Assembly: GCF_005937885.2 (NCBI RefSeq)
Contig: NZ_CP042176.1
Coordinates: 4,583,501 to 4,647,500, forward strand
Reading direction: 5' to 3'
From: Bradyrhizobium sp. KBS0727
GTDB taxonomy: Bacteria > Pseudomonadota > Alphaproteobacteria > Rhizobiales > Xanthobacteraceae
DNA: 64,000 bases
The notes below the pieces were generated by a model. It was given only the letters and a program-made list of their open reading frames with translations, ran no database searches and was not told the DNA's origin. Positions 1-8,999 of the stretch are shown piece by piece. The stretch's first letter is position 1; each line of letters begins with the position of its first letter. The translations under genes were made by a program, and so were the position numbers.

Positions 1-264
1 ACCTTGATCCGCAGCGACCTCGCCAAAGCCGGTTTTTCCAACGTCACGATCGAGACACGGGAGGCCGTGAGCCGCGCGGCATCGCCACTGCATGCCGCGA
101 CGGCCTATTGCCAGGGCACGCCATTGCGCAACGAGATCGAGGCCAGAGGCCCGGATCGCCTGCAGGCTGCCACCGACCATGCCGCGGCCGCGATCGCGCA
201 ACGACATGGTTCAGGCGAAGTCGCCGCCAAGATCCAGGCCCACGTCATTCAGGCCAAGGTCTGA
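1..264 (+). CDS. Class I SAM-dependent methyltransferase, C-terminal part (5' end outside window)
   Basis: The frame is open from base 1 and ends with TGA at 262-264, so only the last 87 residues are visible. The stretch DLAKAGFSNVTIE followed by a helical tail (AYCQGTPLRNEIEARG) resembles the C-terminal subdomain of UbiE/Methyltransf_11-type enzymes that move a methyl group from S-adenosylmethionine. The SAM-binding Rossmann motifs lie upstream of the window and cannot be checked. The next gene is convergent, 14 nt away. The family call rests on the tail alone and the substrate is unknown. Confidence 0.55.
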   Translation, partial: TLIRSDLAKAGFSNVTIETREAVSRAASPLHAATAYCQGTPLRNEIEARGPDRLQAATDHAAAAIAQRHGSGEVAAKIQAHVIQAKV

Positions 265-278
265 TCGGCCGCTCCGGA

Positions 279-668
279 TCAATATTCGCAGTTGCGATAG
301 TCCGAGGCTTCGCAGCTCTGCATCATCGCTTCGGCCTGCGACATCTCCGCCGGCGTCATGGCCGCGGAGACCTCGTGCAGCTCCGCCTTGGCGGCGGTGT
401 CGCCGCGCTTGGCGGCAAAGCTGAACCACATGAAGGCGCGGGCCAGGTTGCGCGGCACTCCCTCACCCCTGCGGTACATCACCCCCATCACGCCCTGCGC
501 CTTGGGGTTGCCCGCTTCCGCGAGCGGGCGAAACAGCCGGATCGCCGGCATGTAGTCGCCGCGGTTATACGCCACCATGCCGTCTTCCAAGGGACCGGCC
601 ACGGCGCTAGACGCGACGAAAAGACAGGCTGCCACGACACCGCCACCGATTACATCCCATGTCCGCAT
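279..668 (-). CDS. Secreted Sel1-repeat (TPR-like) protein
   Basis: 129 residues. An N-terminal signal peptide (hydrophobic VIGGGVVAACLFVASSAVA, probable cleavage after AVA) is followed by one or two Sel1-like repeats. These show the usual pattern: AEAGNPKAQGVMGVMY, RRGEGVPRN, then ARAFMWFSFAAKRGD. Sel1 repeats are helical protein-binding scaffolds, so a periplasmic adaptor role is likely. The C-terminus carries two cysteines (SCEASDYRNCEY) that could form a disulfide after export. It is transcribed away from the Anbu gene. No partner can be named from context. Confidence 0.75.
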   Translation of the reverse strand: MRTWDVIGGGVVAACLFVASSAVAGPLEDGMVAYNRGDYMPAIRLFRPLAEAGNPKAQGVMGVMYRRGEGVPRNLARAFMWFSFAAKRGDTAAKAELHEVSAAMTPAEMSQAEAMMQSCEASDYRNCEY

Positions 669-805
669 GACTGCCTCGCTCAGGATTCAGGTTGCCTTTT
701 TTACTCGCCGGAAGCCTGCCTCGCCACAGGGAATTGGGGTTGGACGGTGGGTCGAAATTGGCTACTAGTTGCCCGCCGGTAATTCGGACGGTTCGGGGAT
801 CTGGA

Positions 806-1564
806 ATGACCTATTGCTGCGGAGTGCTGGTACGGGACGGTCTGGTGATGATCGCGGATACCCGCACCAATGCCGGCCTCGACAACGTCTCGACGTTTCG
901 CAAGCTCCATATCTTCAGTAAGCCCGGCGAGCGCATCATGGCGATCGCCAGCGCCGGGAATCTGGCGATCAGCCAGTCCGTGCTCTCGACGCTGACGGAA
1001 GGGCTGGAAGACCCGCACACCGGCGAGATCGAGACCCTGATGAACGCGCCCACCATGTTCCAGGCGGCGCAGCGCATCGGCCGCGCCATCCGCAACGTGC
1101 ACGCCACCGAAGGCGAGGCATTGAAGTCGGAAGACGTCTCCTTCGACGTGTCGTTTCTGTTCGGCGGCCAGATCAAGGGCTCCAAGATGCGGCTGTTCAT
1201 GGTCTACACCGCCGGCAATTTCATCGAATGCACCACCGACACGCCGTATCTGCAGATCGGCGAGCACAAATACGGCAAGCCGGTGCTCGACCGCGCCATG
1301 CATTACGACGTCGAACTGTATGAGGCGCTGAAGACCAGCCTGATCTCGATGGACTCGACGATGCGCTCCAACCTCGGCGTCGGCCTTCCGATCGACGTGC
1401 TGGTGGTGCGCACCGACGCCTGCGAGGCCGATCTCAACCACCGTATCGAGGCCGGCGAACCCTATTTCCACGACCTGCGCTCGCGCTGGTCGGCGGCGCT
1501 GCGCGCGGCGCACCAGAATATTCCAAGACCACCCTACAAGACCGAAACAGAAACAAAAAACTGA
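806..1564 (+). CDS. Anbu-type proteasome-related peptidase
   Basis: 252 residues from ATG 806, which is preceded by a GGGGAT Shine-Dalgarno sequence. Upstream in-frame starts would bury the catalytic residue. The protein begins MTYCCGVLV, so removal of Met exposes Thr2 as N-terminal nucleophile, as in proteasome beta subunits and HslV. Asp18 (in IADTRTNAG) and Lys33 (in FRKLHIF) sit where the family has its catalytic Asp and Lys. The family (COG3484, 'ancestral beta subunit') forms self-compartmentalised helical or ring assemblies in the cytoplasm. The SDR gene follows after 13 nt and is probably co-transcribed. The ATP-grasp, alpha-E and transglutaminase-like genes that often accompany anbu are absent here. 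Confidence 0.9.
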   Translation: MTYCCGVLVRDGLVMIADTRTNAGLDNVSTFRKLHIFSKPGERIMAIASAGNLAISQSVLSTLTEGLEDPHTGEIETLMNAPTMFQAAQRIGRAIRNVHATEGEALKSEDVSFDVSFLFGGQIKGSKMRLFMVYTAGNFIECTTDTPYLQIGEHKYGKPVLDRAMHYDVELYEALKTSLISMDSTMRSNLGVGLPIDVLVVRTDACEADLNHRIEAGEPYFHDLRSRWSAALRAAHQNIPRPPYKTETETKN

Positions 1565-1577
1565 AGGCGAGGAAACA

Positions 1578-2342
1578 ATGGCCGAGGCAGCAAACAAGAT
1601 CGCAGTCGTCACCGGTGCAGGCACCGGAGTCGGACGCGCGGCATCGCTGGCGCTGATGAATGCCGGCTTCACCGTGGTGCTCGCCGGGCGCCGCCTGGAG
1701 ATGCTGGAAGAAACCAGGAAGCTCGGCGACAACATCGGCAAGAGCCTGAGCGTGTCCGCCGACATGACCAGCCCCGCCTCGATCGCGGCGCTGTTTGCCA
1801 AGGTGATGGAGACCTACGGCCGGCTCGACGTGCTCTTCAACAATGCCGGCATGGGCGCGCCGCCCGTCAATTTCGAGGATCTCACGCTCGAGCAGTGGCA
1901 GGCGGTGGTGAACACCAACCTCACCGGACCGTTCCTGTGCACCCAGCACGCCTTCCGCATCATGAAGGACCAGAACCCGCGCGGCGGCCGCATCATCAAC
2001 AACGGTTCGATCTCGGCGCATGCGCCGCGGCCGTACTCCGCGGCCTATACCTCGACCAAGCACGCCATTACCGGCCTGACCAAGGCCAGTAACCTCGATG
2101 GCCGCAAGTACGACATCGCGGTCGGCCAGGTCGACATCGGCAATGCCGCAACGCCGATGACCGATCGCATGGTCGCCGGCCCCGGCGTGATGCAGCCCGA
2201 TGGCACGATGAAGCAGGAGCCGCGCATGGACGCCAAGGCGGTCGGCGATGCCGTGGCCTACATGGCGAGCCTGCCGCTCGACGCCAACGTGCTGTTCATG
2301 ACGGTCATGGCGAGCAAGATGCCGTTCGTGGGACGGGGCTGA
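1578..2342 (+). CDS. Short-chain dehydrogenase/reductase (SDR)
   Basis: 254 residues, with a GAGGAA ribosome site just upstream of ATG 1578. It has a classical SDR layout. The nucleotide-binding motif TGAGTGVG spans residues 12-19, the NNAG motif lies near residue 90, and the active site YTSTK has Tyr157 and Lys161 with the catalytic Ser (NNGSISAH) upstream. The enzyme should be a cytosolic NAD(P)H-dependent oxidoreductase of about 250 residues. It lies 13 nt after the Anbu gene in the same direction, suggesting one transcript. The sequence does not reveal the substrate. Confidence 0.9.
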   Translation: MAEAANKIAVVTGAGTGVGRAASLALMNAGFTVVLAGRRLEMLEETRKLGDNIGKSLSVSADMTSPASIAALFAKVMETYGRLDVLFNNAGMGAPPVNFEDLTLEQWQAVVNTNLTGPFLCTQHAFRIMKDQNPRGGRIINNGSISAHAPRPYSAAYTSTKHAITGLTKASNLDGRKYDIAVGQVDIGNAATPMTDRMVAGPGVMQPDGTMKQEPRMDAKAVGDAVAYMASLPLDANVLFMTVMASKMPFVGRG

Positions 2343-2370
2343 TCTCGCTGCGAGTCTCGCGCGCTCTCAA

Positions 2371-2471
2371 ACCCTCATGGTGAGGAGGCGCCTCTTGGCG
2401 CCGTCTCGAACCATGCGGCCCCGCCCGTGGCCTCATCCTTCGAGACGCGCTTCGCGCTCCTCAGGATGAGG
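2371..2471. repeat. Palindromic intergenic repeat, family D
   Basis: Inverted-repeat block between convergent genes. The left half starts CCTCATGGTGAGGAGGCGCC, and the right half contains CTCATCCT and AGGATGAG flanking GAGACGCGCTTCGCGCTC. Elements of this type are scattered in Bradyrhizobium genomes. Lying between two convergent 3' ends, it may act as a bidirectional transcription stop or RNA stabiliser (inference). Confidence 0.7.
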
Positions 2472-2486
2472 TTCGCGATGTGCTCC

Positions 2487-3710
2487 CTACTCCAGCCGTT
2501 CCACATCCCGCAGCGTCGGGAACAGCTTCATCCATAGCAATGCAATGGCGATGGTGCCGACGCCGCCGAGTACGGCGGCCGGGACGGCGCCGAACAGCGC
2601 CGCGGTGATGCCGCTCTCGAACTGGCCGAGCTGGTTCGAGGCGTTGATGAACAGGAAATTCACCGCGCCGACCCGGCCGCGCATTTCGTCGGGTGTCGCG
2701 AGCTGTACCAGCGAGAAGCGAATGACCACGCTGATGGTGTCGGCGGCGCCCAGAATCGCCAGCGACAGCACCGACAGCCACATCCAGTGCGACAGCGCGA
2801 ACACCACGGTCGCCGCGCCGAACACGATGACAGCCTGAAACATCCGCATGCCGACGCGGTGGTTGATGGTGTGGTGAGCCAGGAACGCCGTCATCAGCAG
2901 CGCGCCGACCGCGGGCGCGGCGCGCAGGATACCGAGGCCGAGCGGGCCGGTTTGCAGGATATCGCGCGCGTAGATCGGCAGCAGCGCCGTCGCGCCGCCC
3001 AGCAGCACGGCGAACAGGTCCAGCGAGATGGTTCCGAGGATCGACGGATTGTTGCGGACGAAACGAACGCCGGCAAACAGATCGTCCGGCGTCGCCGGAT
3101 CCCTGACGGCCGCCGGCTGCGCCAGACGGATCAACCCGATGCCAACAGCCGCAAACAAGCCGAACGCACCCATGATCCCGTAGGCGGCGCTGGGTGCGAA
3201 AGCATAGGCAAGGCCGCCCAGCGCCGGACCGGTGATGGTGGCAATCTGTGCTGCGCCGCTTGAGATCGCGGTCGCCCGCTGCAGCGAGCCTTGCGGCGCG
3301 ATCAACGGCAGCAATGCCGCCAGCGCCGGGCTTTCAAAGGCGCCGACGATCCCGAGCACAAACGTCGCGATGAAGATGTGCGTCACCGTGAGCCAGCCGC
3401 CGAAGGCGCCGAGCGCGAGAAACAGCGCCGTCAGCGCCTCGACGACCTCGCAGACCTGCACGACGCGCCGGCGCTCGTAACGATCAGCGGCGTGTCCCGC
3501 CACAAACAGCAACAGCGCGGTGGGCAGAAATTGGACCAGCCCGATCATGCCGAGATCGAAGGCGCTGCCGGTCATGTCGTAGACCTGCCAGCCGATGGCT
3601 ACCGCCCCGATCTGGCTGGCGAAGCGCGAAAAGCTGCGCGACAGCAGAAACAGCAGGAACGATCTGTGCTTGAGCAGATCGCCGGCACCGACGGGCGGAA
3701 TCGAAGACAT
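2487..3710 (-). CDS. MFS transporter, EntS-like efflux family
   Basis: 407 residues from ATG 3710; a longer frame starts at 3773 but would overlap the promoter region shared with the CNT gene. About twelve hydrophobic segments are visible. The intracellular loop motif GHAADRYERRRVV after TM2 and the RFVRNNPSILGTI stretch before the second half are typical of the MFS_3/EntS (enterobactin exporter-like) group of drug or siderophore exporters in the inner membrane. It is divergent from the nucleoside transporter gene, 114 nt away. No siderophore genes are nearby, so the substrate is open. Confidence 0.85.
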   Translation of the reverse strand: MSSIPPVGAGDLLKHRSFLLFLLSRSFSRFASQIGAVAIGWQVYDMTGSAFDLGMIGLVQFLPTALLLFVAGHAADRYERRRVVQVCEVVEALTALFLALGAFGGWLTVTHIFIATFVLGIVGAFESPALAALLPLIAPQGSLQRATAISSGAAQIATITGPALGGLAYAFAPSAAYGIMGAFGLFAAVGIGLIRLAQPAAVRDPATPDDLFAGVRFVRNNPSILGTISLDLFAVLLGGATALLPIYARDILQTGPLGLGILRAAPAVGALLMTAFLAHHTINHRVGMRMFQAVIVFGAATVVFALSHWMWLSVLSLAILGAADTISVVIRFSLVQLATPDEMRGRVGAVNFLFINASNQLGQFESGITAALFGAVPAAVLGGVGTIAIALLWMKLFPTLRDVERLE

Positions 3711-3824
3711 GATTGAGCGGTGGCCGACGCGATCACCGTTGTCAATGGCCGCGAAGGACATGCGCAACAGCATTGCACTTTAAAGCGGGCCCCTGCCATA
3801 ATCACGCGAGGGGGCTTTGGGATC

Positions 3825-5078
3825 ATGCTGCAATTGCAATCGGCGTTCGGCGTGCTGGCGTTGCTGGCGCTGGCCTGGGCGCTCGGCGAAAACCGCCGCG
3901 CGGTCTCGTTGCGGCAAATGGCTGTTGGCCTTGTGGTCACGATCCTGACCGCGCTGGTGCTGATCAAGCTGCCGCCGGTGGCAAAAGCGTTCGGCGCCAT
4001 CAACGATGCCGTCAGCACGATCGCGGCCGCCTCCCGCGCCGGCACTTCTTTTGTATTCGGCTATCTCGGCGGCGGCGCACTGCCGTTCGATCTCAAGGCG
4101 CCCGGCGCGGATTTCATCCTGGCGTTCCAGGCGCTGCCGATCATTCTGGTGATGAGCGTGCTGACGACGCTGCTGTTCTACTGGCGCGTGCTGCCGCCGA
4201 TTGTGCGCGGCATGGCCTGGGTGCTGGAGCGCACGCTCGGCGTCGGTGGCGCGGTCGGGCTTTCCACCGCCGCCAACATCTTCCTCGGCATGGTCGAGGC
4301 GCCGCTGTTCATCCGACCCTATCTTGCACAACTGACCCGCAGCGAATTGTTTCTGGTGATGACCGGCGGCATGGCCGGGATCGCCGGCACCGTGCTGGTG
4401 CTGTACGCCACGCTGCTGGCGCCATTGATCCCCGACGCCGCCGCGCATTTCGTCATCGCTTCCGTGCTCGGCGCGCCGGCCGCTATCCTGATCAGCCTGA
4501 TCATGGTGCCGGAAACGTCCGACCAGCGCACCGGCGGGTCGCTGGCGGACCCCGACCTGCACGCGAGCAGCACGATGGATGCGATCGTCAAGGGCACCAC
4601 CTCAGGCCTCGAACTGCTGCTCAACATCATCGCGATGCTGCTGGTGCTGGTGGCGCTGGTCTATCTCGCCAATGCCATCCTCGGCCTGCTGCCCGAGATC
4701 GGCGGCGCCAACATTTCGCTGCAGCGGCTACTCGGCTATCTGATGGCGCCGGTGTGCTGGCTGATGGGCCTGCCGTGGCCGCAGGCGGTCACCGCGGGAA
4801 GCCTGATGGGCACCAAGACCGTGCTCAACGAACTGATCGCCTATGTCGACCTGTCAAAGCTCGGCACCGAGGCGCTCGATCCGCGCTCGCGGTTGATCAT
4901 GCTGTATGCGATGTGCGGCTTTGCCAACTTCGCCAGCCTCGGCATCATGATTGGCGGCCTCGGCACCATGGCGCCGGGCCGCCGCGACGAGATCAATGCG
5001 CTCGGGCTGAAGTCGATCGTCTCGGGCACGCTGACGACCTGCCTGATGGGCGCGATCGTGGGGGTGATGACGCCCTAG
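3825..5078 (+). CDS. Concentrative nucleoside transporter (CNT/NupC family)
   Basis: 417 residues from ATG 3825, preceded by GAGGGGGC. The longer frame from 3720 adds a non-hydrophobic leader and is unlikely. The family core motifs are present: FILAFQALPIILVMS, the VEAPLFIRPYL segment with GLSTAANIFLGM before it, and the C-terminal CGFANFASLGI. These proteins import nucleosides with H+ or Na+ across the inner membrane and are about 400 residues with 8-10 membrane segments, as seen here. A palindromic repeat begins directly after the stop codon. Confidence 0.88.
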   Translation: MLQLQSAFGVLALLALAWALGENRRAVSLRQMAVGLVVTILTALVLIKLPPVAKAFGAINDAVSTIAAASRAGTSFVFGYLGGGALPFDLKAPGADFILAFQALPIILVMSVLTTLLFYWRVLPPIVRGMAWVLERTLGVGGAVGLSTAANIFLGMVEAPLFIRPYLAQLTRSELFLVMTGGMAGIAGTVLVLYATLLAPLIPDAAAHFVIASVLGAPAAILISLIMVPETSDQRTGGSLADPDLHASSTMDAIVKGTTSGLELLLNIIAMLLVLVALVYLANAILGLLPEIGGANISLQRLLGYLMAPVCWLMGLPWPQAVTAGSLMGTKTVLNELIAYVDLSKLGTEALDPRSRLIMLYAMCGFANFASLGIMIGGLGTMAPGRRDEINALGLKSIVSGTLTTCLMGAIVGVMTP

Positions 5079-5156
5079 CCGTCATTCCGGGATGGTCCGA
5101 AGGACCAGACCCGGAATCTCGAGATTCCGGGTTCGCTTCGCGCCCCGGAATGACGG
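5079..5156. repeat. Palindromic intergenic repeat, family A (copy 1)
   Basis: Near-perfect palindrome. The outer arms are CCGTCATTCCGG and CCGGAATGACGG, the inner core is CCCGGAATCTCGAGATTCCGGG, and a small GGTCCGAAGGACC hairpin sits in the left arm. Further copies lie at 24123, 30761, 31962 and 36862. It starts directly after the stop codon of the CNT gene and ends 9 nt before the cupin stop, so it separates convergent genes. Confidence 0.9.
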
Positions 5157-5164
5157 CTCACTAA

Positions 5165-5710
5165 TCAGCTCGACAACTCCACCGTCTTGAACTCCGCCGG
5201 CAGGATCACTTCCAGCAGTTCGACGTCGTCGGAATAATCCATGATCAGGTGCTTGATGCGCGGCGGCTGGGTCCAGGCGCTGCCTTCTTTCATCAGCGTC
5301 TCGCCCTGGCCTTCCATGTAGGTCTTCACCCAGCCCTTGAGCACATAGACCATCTGGAATTCGACGTCGTGGTAATGCAGTTTTGAGACTTCCGCCGGAT
5401 TGCACGGTCCGATCAGCCGGATCACGTGCGCCTGCGCCAGACCGTGGCTCGCATCTGATATGCCGAGGTCGCGATACATGGCATAGGTACGCAGGCCGTC
5501 GGCTTTAAAATCTTCTTCGCGGTGATGGCTGATGGCGATGCGCTGCTTCGGCCGCGCCTTTGACTTCACCGTCTTCTTGACCGCGGGCACGCCCCTCGCC
5601 TTGGACTTGACGGTCTTGCGCGCGGTGGATTTGGCGGATGCCTTGTGGCCCGCCCATTTCTTCTTCACCGCGGTTTTGGCGGCGGCTCTTGATGTCGTTT
5701 TCTTGGCCAT
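5165..5710 (-). CDS. Cupin-domain protein with lysine/alanine-rich H1-like N-terminal tail
   Basis: 181 residues. Residues 1-57 are almost entirely Lys, Ala, Arg, Ser and Thr, with repeated SKAR, VKK and TVKSKAR motifs. This composition is known from bacterial histone-H1-like and AlgP-type DNA-binding tails. Residues 58-181 form a small single cupin with the metal-site pattern HYHDVE, then FQMVYVLKGWVKTYMEG, and a second half EGSAWTQPPRIKHLI carrying a further His. A free cupin of this type is usually 110-120 residues, so the tail is an addition. The tail may bind nucleic acid or polyanions (inference). The ligand of the cupin is unknown. Confidence 0.8.
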   Translation of the reverse strand: MAKKTTSRAAAKTAVKKKWAGHKASAKSTARKTVKSKARGVPAVKKTVKSKARPKQRIAISHHREEDFKADGLRTYAMYRDLGISDASHGLAQAHVIRLIGPCNPAEVSKLHYHDVEFQMVYVLKGWVKTYMEGQGETLMKEGSAWTQPPRIKHLIMDYSDDVELLEVILPAEFKTVELSS

Positions 5711-5763
5711 TGGTGCCTCCCGTATGTTGGTGACCGGAGGCTAACACAGAATGGATTTCGTAG

Positions 5764-5872
5764 GGTGGGTTAGGCGACTTGTCCGCCGTAGCTCAACGAG
5801 CGAAGGCGGAAGCCGTAACCCACCATTTGATGCGACGGCCAAGAGGGTGGGTTACGCTTGCGCTAACCCACC
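5764..5872. repeat. GTGGGTTA/TAACCCAC inverted-repeat block
   Basis: Two stem-loops in tandem. At 5764-5824, GGTGGGTTA pairs with TAACCCACC around a GTCCGCC-type centre. At 5846-5872, GGTGGGTTA and TAACCCACC flank CGCTTGCG. The block lies between the 3' end of usg and the start of the cupin gene, both on the minus strand. It may end or stabilise the usg transcript (inference). This is a frequent Bradyrhizobium repeat type from memory. Confidence 0.8.
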
Positions 5873-5889
5873 CCACGCATCTCGCTAGA

Positions 5890-6177
5890 TCAATGCAGCC
5901 TGAACACGCCGTCGACGGCGCGCAGCTCGGCCGGCTTGATCAGCTTGGAATGCGCGACCGTGACGGAGTACAGCGGACCGTCGAGCTTTTCCTGCCAGAA
6001 GGCGAGGAAATCCTTCAGCGCCGGAAATTTCGGAAACAGATCGTAGTTCTGCCAGACATAGGTCTGCAGCAACGAGGGATGATCCGGCATCCGATACAGA
6101 ATTTGCGCCGTCGTCAGCCCGTAACCCAGCACCTGCTTCCGGAAATCGTCGGAAACAACCCCAACCCGCGAGACCAT
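5890..6177 (-). CDS. usg: Usg family protein
   Basis: 95 residues from the second ATG (6177). The upstream ATG at 6189 overlaps the GGAGG ribosome site, which sits at the right distance for 6177. The sequence reads MVSRVGVVSDDFRKQVLGYG, then TTAQILYRMPDHPSLLQTYVWQ, and ends KLIKPAELRAVDG. It matches the short alphaproteobacterial Usg family (first described beside trpF), which has a usual length of about 90. The biochemical role of the family is not established. It is divergent from groES. Confidence 0.85.
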   Translation of the reverse strand: MVSRVGVVSDDFRKQVLGYGLTTAQILYRMPDHPSLLQTYVWQNYDLFPKFPALKDFLAFWQEKLDGPLYSVTVAHSKLIKPAELRAVDGVFRLH

Positions 6178-6397
6178 GCCAACCTCCATTGGTGGAAGCG
6201 CATTTCACGTGGTGGCCGCACCGAGCCACCCCGGCGGAGATGCGCTCACATGAGAGAAATGTGACGCACGATACCAACCCATCACAAGCCTAAATGTTTA
6301 ACGATCTGTTGAAAAAGTTCGCGTTAGCAGCAGCTTACCGCACGTGCTAATACGGGGTCGGACGCTTCGTTTGGCCAATTAAGGATGATTAACAAAA

Positions 6398-6424
6398 TTG
6401 GCAGGCGTCACATTTGAGTGCCAA
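6398..6424 (+). promoter_or_regulatory. Degenerate upstream CIRCE-like element
   Basis: TTGGCAGGC, a 9-nt spacer, then GAGTGCCAA. The right arm fits the CIRCE consensus half-site, the left arm departs at two positions, and the spacer is exactly the nine bases of CIRCE. It lies 87 bp upstream of the better-known position near groES. It may be a second, weaker HrcA site (inference). Confidence 0.55.
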
Positions 6425-6442
6425 ATTTTCTGCTAGAAGCCC

Positions 6443-6470
6443 TTGTTCCCCGCACAAGACTGGCTTATCT
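6443..6470 (+). promoter_or_regulatory. Tentative groESL promoter
   Basis: TTGTTC at 6443-6448 and TTATCT at 6465-6470 are spaced by 16 nt and lie between the two CIRCE-like elements. The -10 match is poor, so this is only the best candidate by position. No convincing RpoH (sigma-32) hexamers were seen. Confidence 0.25.
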
Positions 6471-6484
6471 CCAGCCCAGCCGAG

Positions 6485-6511
6485 CTAGCACTCGCTGGCA
6501 CGGACTGCCAA
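6485..6511 (+). promoter_or_regulatory. CIRCE operator (HrcA-binding) of groESL
   Basis: CTAGCACTC, nine bases (GCTGGCACG), then GACTGCCAA. The layout matches CIRCE (TTAGCACTC-N9-GAGTGCTAA) with one mismatch in the left arm and two in the right. It lies 45 nt before the groES start codon, inside the leader. HrcA binds CIRCE and represses chaperonin genes until heat or misfolding titrates GroEL. In Bradyrhizobium only some of the several groESL operons carry CIRCE. Confidence 0.85.
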
Positions 6512-6555
6512 AATTCCAGAATCTGACAACATCTTCATAAACTTAGGAGGACTGC

Positions 6556-6873
6556 ATGAAATTCCGTCCGCTTCACGACCGCGTTGTGGTCAAGCGCATC
6601 GACGCTGAAGAGAAGACCGCTGGCGGCATCATCATTCCGGACAGCGCCAAGGAAAAGCCGTCGCAGGGCGAAATCACCGCCGTGGGCCCGGGTGGCCGTG
6701 ACGAAGCTGGCAAGCTGATCCCGATCGACCTCAAGGTCGGCGATCGCGTTCTGTTCGGCAAGTGGTCGGGCACCGAGGTCAAGCTCGACGGCCAGGAACT
6801 GCTGATCATGAAGGAAAGCGACATCATGGGCGTCCTCACCGACGTTCCCGCGACCAAGAAGAAGGCCGCCTAA
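6556..6873 (+). CDS. groES: Co-chaperonin GroES
   Basis: 105 residues, with an AGGAGG ribosome site eight bases before ATG 6556. The N-terminus MKFRPLHDRVVVKRID, the mobile loop region EEKTAGGIIIPDSAKEKPS and the roof/C-terminal KESDIMGVL are all canonical. GroES caps the GroEL ring during ATP-driven folding of cytosolic proteins. It is the first gene of the groES-groEL operon, and an 89-nt gap with a hairpin precedes groEL. The length is slightly above that of enterobacterial GroES but usual for rhizobia. Confidence 0.98.
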   Translation: MKFRPLHDRVVVKRIDAEEKTAGGIIIPDSAKEKPSQGEITAVGPGGRDEAGKLIPIDLKVGDRVLFGKWSGTEVKLDGQELLIMKESDIMGVLTDVPATKKKAA

Positions 6874-6889
6874 GCTTTACCCGCACACG

Positions 6890-6933
6890 CTCACCCTGAG
6901 GGGCGCCTGCGAGGCGCCTCCCCAAAGGGTGAG
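6890..6933 (+). promoter_or_regulatory. Intercistronic hairpin between groES and groEL
   Basis: CTCACCCT (6890-6897) pairs with AGGGTGAG (6926-6933), and GGCGCCT/AGGCGCC pair inside, giving one long GC-rich stem. There is no T-run, so it is not a classical terminator. It may tune groES versus groEL mRNA stability (inference). Its sequence is reminiscent of family D repeats. Confidence 0.7.
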
Positions 6934-6962
6934 ACCCAGACATCAACTCAGGGAAATCAAAT

Positions 6963-8606
<1,644 letters not shown>

Positions 8607-8643
8607 TCCAGCCACTCAAGCAACAGCCCAAGAAGTGCAAAAC

Positions 8644-8666
8644 CCCGGCAGCGATGCCGGGTTTTT
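8644..8666 (+). terminator. Rho-independent terminator of groESL
   Basis: The stem CCCGGCA / TGCCGGG with a GCGA tetraloop (8644-8661) is followed by TTTTTGTTT, 37 nt after the groEL stop. The same structure occurs after the groEL fragment at 11768. Confidence 0.95.
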
Positions 8667-8763
8667 GTTTGGGGCGGACGACGTGAACGGCCGCCACAAC
8701 GCAGTGAATGCCAAAGTTTCACTTGCAACGCTACGCTGAAGAAGAAGCTTTGTGCTCCTCAGG

Positions 8764-8800
8764 ATATTTACTGTTATGCACAGGATCACCCCGTAAATAT
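8764..8800. promoter_or_regulatory. AT-rich perfect inverted repeat upstream of phasin gene
   Basis: ATATTTAC (8764-8771) and GTAAATAT (8793-8800) are separated by 21 bases in an otherwise GC-rich context. The stretch 8607-8999 holds the groEL terminator, this repeat and a TTGACA hexamer at 8814-8819 without a clear -10. No gene is seen in it. It could be an operator of the phasin gene (inference). Confidence 0.4.
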
Positions 8801-8999
8801 ACGTTGGTTTGTATTGACAATCTCGAAAAAAATTGACGCGAGAGTCGCAAACCGAACCGACAGTCCCGTTTCTCCCGGCGCAGACTAGTGTCGGGGCTGA
8901 TCAAAGCTCATCCAAAACCGATCGAACACGGAGCGTGAGTTCTCGTGACGCTAGCGAGCGTCGCGGGGAATGCTTTCGCTTGAGAAAGGTAATGCTCCT

